Assembly (NCBI RefSeq): GCF_000766145.1
Contig: NZ_JNFB01000040.1
Span: 62,001 to 126,000, forward strand
Length of the DNA: 64,000 nucleotides
Direction: 5' to 3'
Source: Paenilisteria newyorkensis
Lineage (GTDB): Bacteria; Bacillota; Bacilli; Lactobacillales; Listeriaceae
The translations under genes and the position numbers were made by a program. The first letter of the stretch is position 1, and every line of letters starts with the position of its first letter. The notes beneath the pieces were generated by a model that had not been told where the DNA came from, searched no databases, and saw only the letters and a list, made by a program, of their open reading frames with translations. Positions 15,378 through 23,782 of the stretch are shown here, piece by piece.

Positions 15378-17954
15378 TTAGAGCTCCTTCATTTTTAGTG
15401 TTAGATGGCTTTGTGGTGCGATTTCTGCTGGGCCATTTGTTGGTAATTCGGCCATATTTACGGCGATGCTTGTGCGGCTTGCCTCGATGCTGATTGGCTC
15501 GTCCGTTGGGTTGAAAGCGCGTAATATGATGCCGTCGCCGTCTTCTGCTTGTTTTAATGCGCTGAAAAAGGCGTTTTCGCTGATTGTGAGTAAGCTCGCG
15601 GATGTTGGTAAATCGCGCATTGATGCTGGCTGTGGCAGTTCGAAACGTTCCACTCGTTCTTCAAAACTATTCAGCGTTTGAAGGTGGTAGCTGAGTTGGT
15701 GCGTGCGAACGCGTTCGGTGGCGCGGAACCAATCGGTGGCCGTGAAGCTTGCGGTGGCACGATAATGGTAGCTGAACTCTAGATCGCCAAGCATTTGCGC
15801 GTCCGGCGTTTCCACGACTTTATTATTGATACCAGAGGCACGGCCGGGACGCCACGCGATATTGTCTTTACCGAGCAGTCCAACACTCCGGAAAAGCGTG
15901 AGGGCAAGATAATCCGTGGTCGCCTCATATTCTTTCAGGCCTTGTGTCACGACGCCAATCGCGCCTTTATCACTGAGACTTACGGCAAAATTTTCAAGCG
16001 GATAAATCGGGACTGGCGCTTCGGCAAAACGGTTTTCGCGCCAATTCGCAAAATGTGGATTCAGGTTGGCGCGCTTGATGGCAGTGAACGCTTGGTCGGC
16101 GTAACTTGCCTCGCTTTTCGGCGCTGCGAACTTGACGCGGATACGATGGTTTTTCGTTTTATTCGTGAGGCGATGCTTGATGCCCAGCGTATCTTCGCCC
16201 TTTTTGAGCGTGAGGGTGGTCTCGATTTCCGTCCCTTCGCCGCGCGTTAATGTATGGCGAATCGTCATTTCTGAAACGAGTTCCGACTGCTTCACCGCGA
16301 TGCATTCCGCCGTTCCCGCCAGTTCCGCAACATCCCCTGCAAGCGGAGAAAAATCATACGAATCGCCGTCATCCGCTACGTCTTCAAATAGCATGAAATT
16401 GGAGAATTGTTCGCCCGATTGCGTCGTTAATTCCAGCTTTCCAGCAACAACCTCGACTGTATAAAATTCGTTCGTAATTTTGGCATCAGCTGTTGGCGTT
16501 ACGAGATTCACCGCGCCTTCAATGATTTGCAAAACCTGATAACTAAGCGGTTCCATCGCGATTTCGGCGCTTACAACCGTGCGATAGTATCCCGGAATTT
16601 CGACTTCCCGTTCCCCATCCGCCGTCACCACCACTTTTTTTCCACCAGAAATGTAGTCTTGAGACAGAATCGTTTGCGGCACAACAACGCCCGACGCATC
16701 AGCCAAACACACCGCTTTTTCTTTCGTAAAAATGACCGTCTCGACTTGTTTCGTCATCGCTTTTGGCAGCAAGTGAAAAACAAGAACGGCGCCCTGCTCA
16801 TATTCCGTCCCAATTCCGCGTGCGATTTGCTTTTTCAAAACGTTGATAAGGCTATCACAAATACGCTCGGCCTGCTCCAAACGATGCCCAATCGCGCGGT
16901 TCGTCTCGTCCGAATTACAGCCACCGATAGAATCATGCGCGTGGACGTCAAATAATAATTTGAAAACCTTATCCAGCCAGCGTTTCGGGTACGGCGCGCC
17001 ATACTTATTCGCCATCACCGCAAGCGGCTCCAACTGGTGATAAATTTTATCCTCAATCCGGCTATTCGCAAGCTTAATATCCACACGCTGCGACCGAATC
17101 GTATTGTGAATCCGCGACTTCTGCGATGCGAGCAGTTCTCCCTCGATCACCGTCTCGAATTCCCCATTCTCCCACGTGGCTTCCATAAACATCTCATAAT
17201 CCGACAACACGAAGCGATAATCCGATTGCTCGGCGTTAAGTGCCTCCACCGTCTCCGGAAAATGTTCCCGCACCAACACCTGATCGCCGCCCGCCGGAAG
17301 CAACATATGCGATGTCGACTTATTCATTTTCCGCAACGTATCCAAAATCGGCGTCAACGTTCCCGCCACATATGCCGCATCCGACGCCAAAAATTTCCCT
17401 GGTCCGTATCCAAAATACATATAATTCGCCTTCGAAATCACGCCATCCGGAGCGACCCAGCGAAAATTCAAATCCGTCGCCACATCATCTGTGTACAGAC
17501 CACGCTGCAAAATCGCGTATTCCATCCCAAAAGACTGAAAGATAGACGGCAAATACGCATTTTGTCCAAATATATCCGGCAAATAACCAATTTTCATACT
17601 ATGTCCCATCTCTGCAGCCGCACGCGATCCATACAGCAGGTTCCGAATCATCGACTCCTTATGCACAAGTAACGTATCTGTCTGCGTATACCAAGGCCCT
17701 ACAAAAAGCCGTTTTTGCGTAATAAGCTCCTCCAATTTCGCCTTTTTCTCCGGCAAAATCGCGAGGAAATCCTCAATGACCGACATTTGTGCATCAAATA
17801 CGAACGATTTATAATCCTCATCCCGTTCCAAAACATCCATCAAATGACGCAAATTTTCGATTAGCATCACGTTCGAATCCTCTATTGTAAAATACCACTC
17901 ACGATCCCAATGCGCATGCGGCACCACGTGAACTATTTTTTCTTCGTTTGTCAT
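15378..17954 (-). CDS. GH38 alpha-mannosidase, MngB (mannosylglycerate hydrolase)-like
   Basis: The 858 aa protein is a full GH38 alpha-mannosidase. Zinc ligands lie in VVPHAHWDREW (His13, His15, Asp17) and in HAHDSIGGC, and the nucleophile is Asp127 in IGYLPDIFGQ. A C-terminal beta-sandwich region follows. No signal peptide, so it acts in the cytosol. It is next to a one-piece fructose-family EIIABC, the arrangement of E. coli mngA-mngB, where MngB splits 2-O-(6-phospho-mannosyl)-glycerate into mannose-6-P and glycerate. The gene follows the PTS gene by 70 bp that contain a hairpin. Family is certain; the substrate is inferred. Confidence 0.9.
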   Translation of the reverse strand: MTNEEKIVHVVPHAHWDREWYFTIEDSNVMLIENLRHLMDVLERDEDYKSFVFDAQMSVIEDFLAILPEKKAKLEELITQKRLFVGPWYTQTDTLLVHKESMIRNLLYGSRAAAEMGHSMKIGYLPDIFGQNAYLPSIFQSFGMEYAILQRGLYTDDVATDLNFRWVAPDGVISKANYMYFGYGPGKFLASDAAYVAGTLTPILDTLRKMNKSTSHMLLPAGGDQVLVREHFPETVEALNAEQSDYRFVLSDYEMFMEATWENGEFETVIEGELLASQKSRIHNTIRSQRVDIKLANSRIEDKIYHQLEPLAVMANKYGAPYPKRWLDKVFKLLFDVHAHDSIGGCNSDETNRAIGHRLEQAERICDSLINVLKKQIARGIGTEYEQGAVLVFHLLPKAMTKQVETVIFTKEKAVCLADASGVVVPQTILSQDYISGGKKVVVTADGEREVEIPGYYRTVVSAEIAMEPLSYQVLQIIEGAVNLVTPTADAKITNEFYTVEVVAGKLELTTQSGEQFSNFMLFEDVADDGDSYDFSPLAGDVAELAGTAECIAVKQSELVSEMTIRHTLTRGEGTEIETTLTLKKGEDTLGIKHRLTNKTKNHRIRVKFAAPKSEASYADQAFTAIKRANLNPHFANWRENRFAEAPVPIYPLENFAVSLSDKGAIGVVTQGLKEYEATTDYLALTLFRSVGLLGKDNIAWRPGRASGINNKVVETPDAQMLGDLEFSYHYRATASFTATDWFRATERVRTHQLSYHLQTLNSFEERVERFELPQPASMRDLPTSASLLTISENAFFSALKQAEDGDGIILRAFNPTDEPISIEASRTSIAVNMAELPTNGPAEIAPQSHLTLKMKEL

Positions 17955-17988
17955 TTTTAAACCCTCACAATCTCCATATAAAAACGGA

Positions 17989-18015
17989 TTGGGACCCCAA
18001 ATTGCTGAGTCCCAA
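17989..18015 (-). terminator. Internal hairpin/attenuator between PTS and mannosidase genes
   Basis: TTGGGAC and GTCCCAA arms form a 7-bp stem with a 13-nt loop; TCCGTTTTT follows on the minus strand. It probably lowers downstream expression relative to the PTS gene or stabilises the upstream message end. Confidence 0.6.
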
Positions 18016-18024
18016 CGTGTCTAT

Positions 18025-20028
18025 TTAATAATCAATTTTTTCGCCATTGCGTTCTTTTCGTTTAATAATCGCGTATCGAATAAAAATATTACCAAACGCG
18101 ATAATCGCGACACCGACTAGCATGCCGACAAGATACGCCGGCAAATTCTCAACGAGTGGCCAACCCCAGATAGCTGGAAGTGGTAGCCATTGTACCGCGC
18201 CGAGTGCCACACCTGTACATGCGCCTGCGATTGCGCCGATTAGATTTAATGGAATCGTGATCAGCGGATTGCGCAGCATGAACGGAATCGCGCCTTCTGA
18301 AATCGCTAGAAAACCGAGCAAGAATGACGTGTTTCCGAGCAAACGCAAGTCTTGTGAAAAGACGCGACGTCCAACAACGAAGCGGTCAATAATCGTCGCC
18401 AAACCAATGCCTAGCGGTGGAATAACGATCGCCAACACACGCGGTGTCAACGGGAAAATACCATCTGCGGAGAGCCCAATCGCAATCGCACCCGCCGCTT
18501 TATTCACCGGACCACCGAGGTCAAACGCCGTCGCAGCAGCAATCATCGCCGAAAGACTAAGCGTTCCAGACGTACTCATACTCGCAATCGTGTCCGCAAT
18601 CCACTTATTAAGATGTCCGAAAACCGGATCAATAACGTATAAATTCAAGATAAAAATAACCAAAACACTGATTCCCGGCACGATTAACATCGGCTTCATC
18701 GCCGCCAGATTTTTCGATAATTTGACGCGTTGATTTAGGAATTTTGCCACGTAACCTGCTGTTAGACCTAGGATTAGCGCGCCTAGGAAACCGCTCGGAA
18801 TACCTCCTTCGATGCCCCAAAACGTATAATGCAAGCCACCTGCGAACAAACCGCCCGCAAAACCAGCGATCAAGCCAACGCGGTCAGCAATCGCATACGC
18901 CACGAACATCCCGAACACCGGATAAATGAACTTGAAGAGCATGTTGCCAAAGCCGTCAAGATAATGGAGGAATTCTTGCAAACCGCCAACACTGTTGTAC
19001 GTTGGGTCGCCAATCATGCCGATATCAAGGCCAAGCGCATAAACCCACGTCAGCTTCGCGATACCTAGCATCAAGCCTGCCGCAACGATAAGCGGAATCA
19101 TGTACGAAATCCCAGTCATGATAGCTGCCGTCACATCTGCGCCGACTTTTTTCCAGCCTGTTTTTTGCGTTTTGCTCGCGACAACGCCTTCCGATTCTGA
19201 GCTCGCCGTCACCGTGCCATCCGGTTCTGATAGCGTCCGAATCAGGATTTCCTTCGCGTGACGAAGCGGATCAGCGACTTTGACTTCGACATAATTTTTG
19301 CCGACAAAGCGCTCTTTTTCCTTCACTTTCGTATCCACGGCGAACAAAATTGCGTCTGCTTTTGCAATTGCTGCTGCGTCGTGCGTGTCTTCCATCCCGT
19401 TCGCGCCTTGTTTTTCGACACGAACATCGATTCCTAGCTCTTTCCCGGCCTGCTCCAACGCTTCCGCCGCCATGTAAGTGTGGGCAATGCCCGTCGCGCA
19501 AGCCGTTATCGCCAACACCGATTTCCCAGCATAAGCCGAATCGCCAGCCACGTTTTCCGTCACTGCTTCCTCACCAAGCGCTGCAAAAAGTGCCTCTTTA
19601 CTAGGCGCCGCAAGCAATCCGTCCAAATACGATGCATTCATCAAGCGACCACTCAGCTCCGCCAACAATTTCAAATGCGTCGTGCCTGCTTCCTCGTCTG
19701 GAATCGCTAACAAAAACACTAACGAAACCTGATTCGTCGGGTCCACAGACTCCCAAACGTTCGCCGCTAATGGTGTTTTCAGTTTTGCCACAGTGAAAAC
19801 GGCTTTGTTCACGACACTCGATTTGCCGTGTGGAATTGCTAAACCGCGCTCCATTCCAGTTGCCGAATGCGCCTCACGCTCCAAAACCGCTTTTTGAAAC
19901 GCCGCTTTATCTGATATATAGCCTTCCTTGTCTAAATGATCCACTAAAAATGAGATTACTTCTTCCTTTGACGTAGCTTCGATGTCATAGAAAACCAAAT
20001 TTTGCGTCGTCATCTCTTTTAAATTCAT
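18025..20028 (-). CDS. PTS EIIABC, fructose family, MngA-like
   Basis: A three-domain PTS permease of about 667 aa. EIIA is residues 1-145 with the phospho-His in ERGLAIPHGKSS (His67). EIIB is about 165-260 with the phospho-Cys in ITACATGIAHTYMAAE (Cys177). EIIC follows from about 290 with multiple membrane helices. It imports and phosphorylates its sugar at the expense of PEP through HPr. The domain order and the GH38 partner resemble 2-O-mannosylglycerate EII (MngA). The ATG at 20028 is chosen because AGAGG lies 7 nt upstream. A good cre site and a palindrome lie upstream, so CcpA and the divergent RpiR protein are likely regulators. Confidence 0.9.
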   Translation of the reverse strand: MNLKEMTTQNLVFYDIEATSKEEVISFLVDHLDKEGYISDKAAFQKAVLEREAHSATGMERGLAIPHGKSSVVNKAVFTVAKLKTPLAANVWESVDPTNQVSLVFLLAIPDEEAGTTHLKLLAELSGRLMNASYLDGLLAAPSKEALFAALGEEAVTENVAGDSAYAGKSVLAITACATGIAHTYMAAEALEQAGKELGIDVRVEKQGANGMEDTHDAAAIAKADAILFAVDTKVKEKERFVGKNYVEVKVADPLRHAKEILIRTLSEPDGTVTASSESEGVVASKTQKTGWKKVGADVTAAIMTGISYMIPLIVAAGLMLGIAKLTWVYALGLDIGMIGDPTYNSVGGLQEFLHYLDGFGNMLFKFIYPVFGMFVAYAIADRVGLIAGFAGGLFAGGLHYTFWGIEGGIPSGFLGALILGLTAGYVAKFLNQRVKLSKNLAAMKPMLIVPGISVLVIFILNLYVIDPVFGHLNKWIADTIASMSTSGTLSLSAMIAAATAFDLGGPVNKAAGAIAIGLSADGIFPLTPRVLAIVIPPLGIGLATIIDRFVVGRRVFSQDLRLLGNTSFLLGFLAISEGAIPFMLRNPLITIPLNLIGAIAGACTGVALGAVQWLPLPAIWGWPLVENLPAYLVGMLVGVAIIAFGNIFIRYAIIKRKERNGEKIDY

Positions 20029-20051
20029 TGTCAATCCTCTTTTCTAAGTTC

Positions 20052-20067
20052 ATGAATTCGCTTACAG
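20052..20067 (-). promoter_or_regulatory. cre site (CcpA) before PTS operon
   Basis: On the minus strand CTGTAAGCGAATTCAT matches the cre consensus WTGNAARCGNWWWCAW at 15 of 16 positions. It lies between the probable -10 (TATACT, near 20093) and the PTS start codon. Confidence 0.7.
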
Positions 20068-20128
20068 ATTACCTTTCGAAAGTATAATCGAAGTATAGCA
20101 TAAAGCCGAAAGCCTTTTCATACAGAAT

Positions 20129-20144
20129 CCGTATAATTGTACGG
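20129..20144. promoter_or_regulatory. Interrupted palindrome, candidate RpiR operator
   Basis: CCGTATAATTGTACGG is symmetric apart from two positions and sits in the divergent promoter region between the PTS operon and the RpiR gene. Binding of the RpiR protein is inferred. Confidence 0.4.
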
Positions 20145-20209
20145 CGCACACTATTAATCTCTTTCAAATCGTGATAAAGTAGGAATTGAAGCGATTGGAG
20201 GTTTTTTGA

Positions 20210-20968
20210 ATGGGAAAAGTAGCAGAACGTTTTGTCGAGGATATCTCAAATTTGAGCGACTCGGAGAAATATGTTTTTTATTACGCGGATAACCATATCG
20301 AACAGGTGAAAAACATCACGCTAACCAACCTGGCCGAGATACTAAACACGTCCAACACCACGATTATCCGGATGTGCCACAAGCTTGGCCTGCAAGGCTT
20401 TTCGGAATTCAAATTTATTCTAGCCAGTTTTAGCAATCAAAAAAAGACTCGCGAAAACGGTAGTCTCAAAGAAGATTATTTGGCCCAGCTGACCCAGACC
20501 ATTCACGCCATTGACCTGCGAAAAATGGATTATATCGCCACGAAAATTCTGAACGCGAGCACCGTTATTGTCGTTTCTGTTGGTTTGACTAAAATGATTG
20601 GGGAATACATCGGGAAGCGGTTGATTCAAGTTCAGAAACCGACGATGTACGCCTATGAATCCCATATTATTGACCTTTTGCCGAGCTTTATTAAGCCGAA
20701 CGACGTGATTTTATTCGTATCGATGAGCGGCGACACGAAGACGCTCGTTCAGGCCGCACAGAAACTGGAATATAGCGGTTGCTTCATGTTCGCGATTACA
20801 AACCACGGGGATAGCGCGCTCTCGCAACTTATGGATACGAATCTGAGCAGCGATATCCCGACCGTTTCTTACGCAGGATATGATATTACATCGCGTTCTG
20901 GGCTTATGATTCAGGCGGATATTTTACTCGAAGTATACTTGAAAAAGATGTTAGAGCGTGATAAATAA
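20210..20968 (+). CDS. RpiR-family regulator (HTH plus SIS domain)
   Basis: The 252 aa protein has an N-terminal HTH_6 domain (LTNLAEILNTSNTTIIRMCHKLGL, residues about 35-60) and a C-terminal SIS sugar-phosphate-binding domain (about 110-240; VSMSGDTKTLVQAAQKLE). RpiR proteins sense phosphosugars and repress or activate sugar genes. TTGGAGG precedes the ATG. It is divergent from the PTS-GH38-GH13 operon, so it is the likely specific regulator of that operon, responding to the phosphorylated glycoside or a product such as mannose-6-phosphate. Confidence 0.9.
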   Translation: MGKVAERFVEDISNLSDSEKYVFYYADNHIEQVKNITLTNLAEILNTSNTTIIRMCHKLGLQGFSEFKFILASFSNQKKTRENGSLKEDYLAQLTQTIHAIDLRKMDYIATKILNASTVIVVSVGLTKMIGEYIGKRLIQVQKPTMYAYESHIIDLLPSFIKPNDVILFVSMSGDTKTLVQAAQKLEYSGCFMFAITNHGDSALSQLMDTNLSSDIPTVSYAGYDITSRSGLMIQADILLEVYLKKMLERDK

Positions 20969-20973
20969 TGTTT

Positions 20974-21807
20974 TTACCCCTCGATCACACAACAATACGA
21001 ACTCATCGGCAAAACGGTGTCCACCCGAATCAAATTCGCCTGCGTCAACAGCAACTCTTTAAACTTCGCTGGTAACGCCTCTTGTTTCGCGATTTCCTCC
21101 GCGATATGATTGACGACAAACGACGCCTCCCAGCCCGCATCTTGCATTTCCCGCGTCCAAATATCGCCCTCACTCGTCACCTGCCAACCTTGACTCAGCG
21201 CCATTTCTGCGATATCACCCGGCGTGATAAACGTCCGCACATTCGATTCCGTTTCTGACTTAAACGCCTCGTATTGCGCCTGCACTAACACCGCCAACAA
21301 ATGCGATTCCTGCCGCGGATCCGTGAGATGTGGATTCCATTCCGCAAAACAAATCCGTTTCGCCCACTTTTTCAACACTTGGAGCATTTCAAGAAGCTCA
21401 GCTTTGGATCTGAAATACCAGGACGCATGCGAGATCACCGCGACGTCAAACGCTTCGTCTTCAAACGCCAAATCACCACGCAAAATATCCGTTTCGAGCT
21501 TAAATTCGATGCGCGATCCAAGCTCCGACTGCAACAAATGATACGTCGATTGCGCGAGCGTGAATGGTGCGCCGTAATCTGGTGACGCAATGTCCACCGC
21601 ACACACAGAGCCAGTTTCACCGACATGATACGCCAATACCGCCGTCGTGTCGCCTTGTCCACAACCGACCTCCAGCACCTTATCGCCCTCTTTTATTCCC
21701 CAGAACTCCGCAAGCTTGATGCGATGCCCTGTTTGTACATTTTGAATCTCATCCGACGCCGCATCCCGAAGCATACACGCCACAATAGAAGCCACACATT
21801 CTCTCAT
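20974..21807 (-). CDS. Class I SAM-dependent methyltransferase
   Basis: A 277 aa protein. Motif I is KVLEVGCGQGDTTAV (about residues 43-57) and the acidic SAM-ribose motif is CAVDIASPDYGAP. The rest follows the Methyltransf_11/25 Rossmann fold. It is probably soluble and cytosolic. It is convergent with the RpiR gene, separated by only 5 bp, and has no obvious operon partner. The methyl acceptor cannot be told from sequence; small-molecule acceptors are usual in this group. The ATG at 21807 has a modest ribosome site. Confidence 0.85.
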   Translation of the reverse strand: MRECVASIVACMLRDAASDEIQNVQTGHRIKLAEFWGIKEGDKVLEVGCGQGDTTAVLAYHVGETGSVCAVDIASPDYGAPFTLAQSTYHLLQSELGSRIEFKLETDILRGDLAFEDEAFDVAVISHASWYFRSKAELLEMLQVLKKWAKRICFAEWNPHLTDPRQESHLLAVLVQAQYEAFKSETESNVRTFITPGDIAEMALSQGWQVTSEGDIWTREMQDAGWEASFVVNHIAEEIAKQEALPAKFKELLLTQANLIRVDTVLPMSSYCCVIEG

Positions 21808-21989
21808 TTTTCACCCGCCCATTGATAAAGAGTCAATTTTTGTTACTTTACTAGTAGCTGAAGCAAAGTCTTTCAAATTACAAATAAGCAGAAACCCTGT
21901 ATCTTCCATCTTCATAAATGGTACATACAAAAATTCCTGCCTATCCATTTTAAAGTTTTATGCTAAATTTCAGTGAAGTTTCAGATTCT

Positions 21990-22433
21990 TCAATTACGAT
22001 TATTTTCAATGCCTTGCTCTTCAAGATATTTCTCTATCCTTGCCTCCATAACAGCAAGTTCAACTGGAGGTACTATCATAGGAGACAAAAATATTTTTTC
22101 TGTGAGGAAACCTACTATCAAGCTTGCTTGTTCTAAAACAGGTTCAGTTAGGTGAGTCCTTACCTCACTGTCACCAGACAATTCTTCAATGCCTGAAAAT
22201 TCGCCGTCAATTAGATACGTTGCTTCTACTTCTAAATAGAGTAGTGTATTATCCGTATCCGCATCGTAGATACTCTCTTTATCGGTAACCAATAATATAT
22301 TATTTTCACCCTTACCTAAACTAAACTCTATTTCATTCTTTCTTGATAGAGAGCCTTTATCCACAGAAATATTCGTTTCTACTTTAGTTAATCGAATTTG
22401 CTCTATCGTCAAGTCTAATTCTAAACTTTCCAT
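21990..22433 (-). CDS. SecB-like chaperone of a toxin-antitoxin-chaperone system
   Basis: A 147 aa protein whose layout follows SecB: beta strands first (IEFSLGKGENNILLVTDKES), then LEVEATYLIDGEFSG (matching the SecB strand ending in AGIF), then a long helix and Pro motif (LEQASLIVGFLTEKIFLSPMIVPPVELAVME, matching SecB YAREIISDLV-FPPLNLAPVNF). Housekeeping SecB is absent from most Firmicutes, so this is more likely the chaperone of a TAC system, where it protects an unstable antitoxin. The start overlaps the antitoxin gene by 13 bp and has AAAGGAG upstream. The fold call rests on pattern recognition only. Confidence 0.7.
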   Translation of the reverse strand: MESLELDLTIEQIRLTKVETNISVDKGSLSRKNEIEFSLGKGENNILLVTDKESIYDADTDNTLLYLEVEATYLIDGEFSGIEELSGDSEVRTHLTEPVLEQASLIVGFLTEKIFLSPMIVPPVELAVMEARIEKYLEEQGIENNRN

Positions 22434-23095
22434 CCTGACTCTCCTTTGAAGTTTGACATTACTTTTCTGCGATCTTCATGAATTTTTATATGTTTACCAC
22501 TTAGCAACTTAGTTACATGAGTTCCAATACTTTGAGTCTTAGAAAATTTATTAGTGTATCCCAGAAGTTCCCCCCTCATCCTCTCCAACTCCAAATGATC
22601 TGATTTGTTGCTGGAGAGATTATGGATATCACCAGCGACACGTGCTATATTTTCCAACATATTTTCATATTTCTCATTTCCAGTAGCCTGAAACTTCATG
22701 TACACAAGTTTATGAAGAGCATTTGGAGTAGTCGCTAAAATAAATGTTGAATTATGATGCTCCGTTTGAAGTGCCCCACCCTCATATCTACAAAGAGTTG
22801 CATGACTCATCCCCAGAACATCTGCAAAATCTCTTTGACTCATATTGTACATTTCTCTAATCATTTTAATTTCTTCTGGCTGTAATAAACCTTTAACTCT
22901 TCTATATTCTTTAAAATCTATTATATAATTGTAGTCTAAATTAGATGGATCTTCCATAAGCTCCCCACAAATCGTGCATTCCAAATACCTATGCTCAACC
23001 TCTAAATCTAATCCTCGTACGTTTACTATTTCAGCTACAAACTTTTCATCATGTTTAGATTCCTCATAGCAATTAATACAAAATATTTTCTTCAT
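22421..23095 (-). CDS. MqsA-like antitoxin, YgiT zinc finger plus HTH, extended C-terminus
   Basis: The 224 aa protein has an N-terminal zinc finger with cysteines at 6, 9, 40 and 43 (CINC and CTIC), as in MqsA/YgiT. An Xre-type HTH follows at about 70-115 (EEIKMIREMYNMSQRDFADVLGMSHATLCRYEGG). A helical tail of about 90 residues is absent from E. coli MqsA (131 aa). In TAC systems the antitoxin carries a C-terminal chaperone-addiction segment, and this tail could play that part. It follows the toxin gene by 10 bp and overlaps the chaperone gene. It probably represses the operon through the palindrome at 23508-23530. Confidence 0.82.
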   Translation of the reverse strand: MKKIFCINCYEESKHDEKFVAEIVNVRGLDLEVEHRYLECTICGELMEDPSNLDYNYIIDFKEYRRVKGLLQPEEIKMIREMYNMSQRDFADVLGMSHATLCRYEGGALQTEHHNSTFILATTPNALHKLVYMKFQATGNEKYENMLENIARVAGDIHNLSSNKSDHLELERMRGELLGYTNKFSKTQSIGTHVTKLLSGKHIKIHEDRRKVMSNFKGESGWKV

Positions 23096-23105
23096 ATCTT
23101 ACACC

Positions 23106-23477
23106 TCATTTATGTGGATATTTAAGTTTCTTTCCCCCTTCTGATTCATGGAAAGATATGCAACAAAAGCTGGGACCACCCGGAACTGGAAGATCATGCA
23201 TTTTAACATAAACCTCGTACCCCTCTATGTCAACTCCAAACACCCATACTCCACCTTTTTTAGGGCCACTGCTACCTATATTCATATCTGGCCCAGAAAC
23301 ATAATGTTTACACGTAAGCGTTTCTTCTAAATATGAAAATACTTGGGTAGGCAGCCAACCAATCAGACTCAAAAAATCATCATTTTTAGACCTTCTCGCC
23401 ATATTACAACGATTATTAGCCACAGCGTCTTTAAATTTCTCTATAACTCTTTCAACTGCCACTGGTGTACTGTTCAT
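23106..23477 (-). CDS. MqsR-like toxin
   Basis: A protein of 123 aa when started at the ATG at 23477, which has AGGAG 8 nt upstream; an earlier in-frame ATG at 23507 lies in the operator. The second half, VWVFGVDIEGYEVYVKMHD followed by CCISFHESE, matches the MqsR pattern in which a WxDVY-type strand is followed by YLK and ISFKE-type strands. The N-terminal half is helical. MqsR toxins are RelE-fold mRNA interferases cutting mainly at GCU/GCA. It is the first gene of a three-gene operon with an MqsA-like antitoxin and a SecB-like chaperone. Toxin-first order is usual for mqsRA. Similarity is moderate. Confidence 0.72.
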   Translation of the reverse strand: MNSTPVAVERVIEKFKDAVANNRCNMARRSKNDDFLSLIGWLPTQVFSYLEETLTCKHYVSGPDMNIGSSGPKKGGVWVFGVDIEGYEVYVKMHDLPVPGGPSFCCISFHESEGGKKLKYPHK

Positions 23478-23507
23478 GTAAACACTCCTGCCATAAAATG
23501 CATACAT

Positions 23508-23538
23508 AAATTATACAATAGGTATAATTTATAATCAA
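23508..23538 (-). promoter_or_regulatory. Promoter with overlapping operator of the toxin-antitoxin-chaperone operon
   Basis: On the minus strand TTGATT (23533-23538) and TATAAT (23510-23515) are 17 bp apart. A perfect 9-bp inverted repeat (AAATTATAC at 23508-23516 and GTATAATTT at 23522-23530, 5-bp spacer) covers the -10 and most of the spacer. This is a textbook place for autorepression by the antitoxin. Confidence 0.75.
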
Positions 23539-23782
23539 GACAATAGATGTTATCGCATAATAACACTTTACCCTATAATATGAAATATTAAAAGTCTTTT
23601 ACGGTTTTTTTTTAGGTTATTTATATTTCAAACGTTTTTAGACAATATATCGACAAATCCTATTGCTTAACCCTATATAATATTTTATAATTTGAATTTC
23701 CATTTTTACATCCTCTTTACAGAACCTCCAAACAAATCGTCATTTCGCTCGCTATAATAAGGCGTATGAGGAGGGGGAAAAT

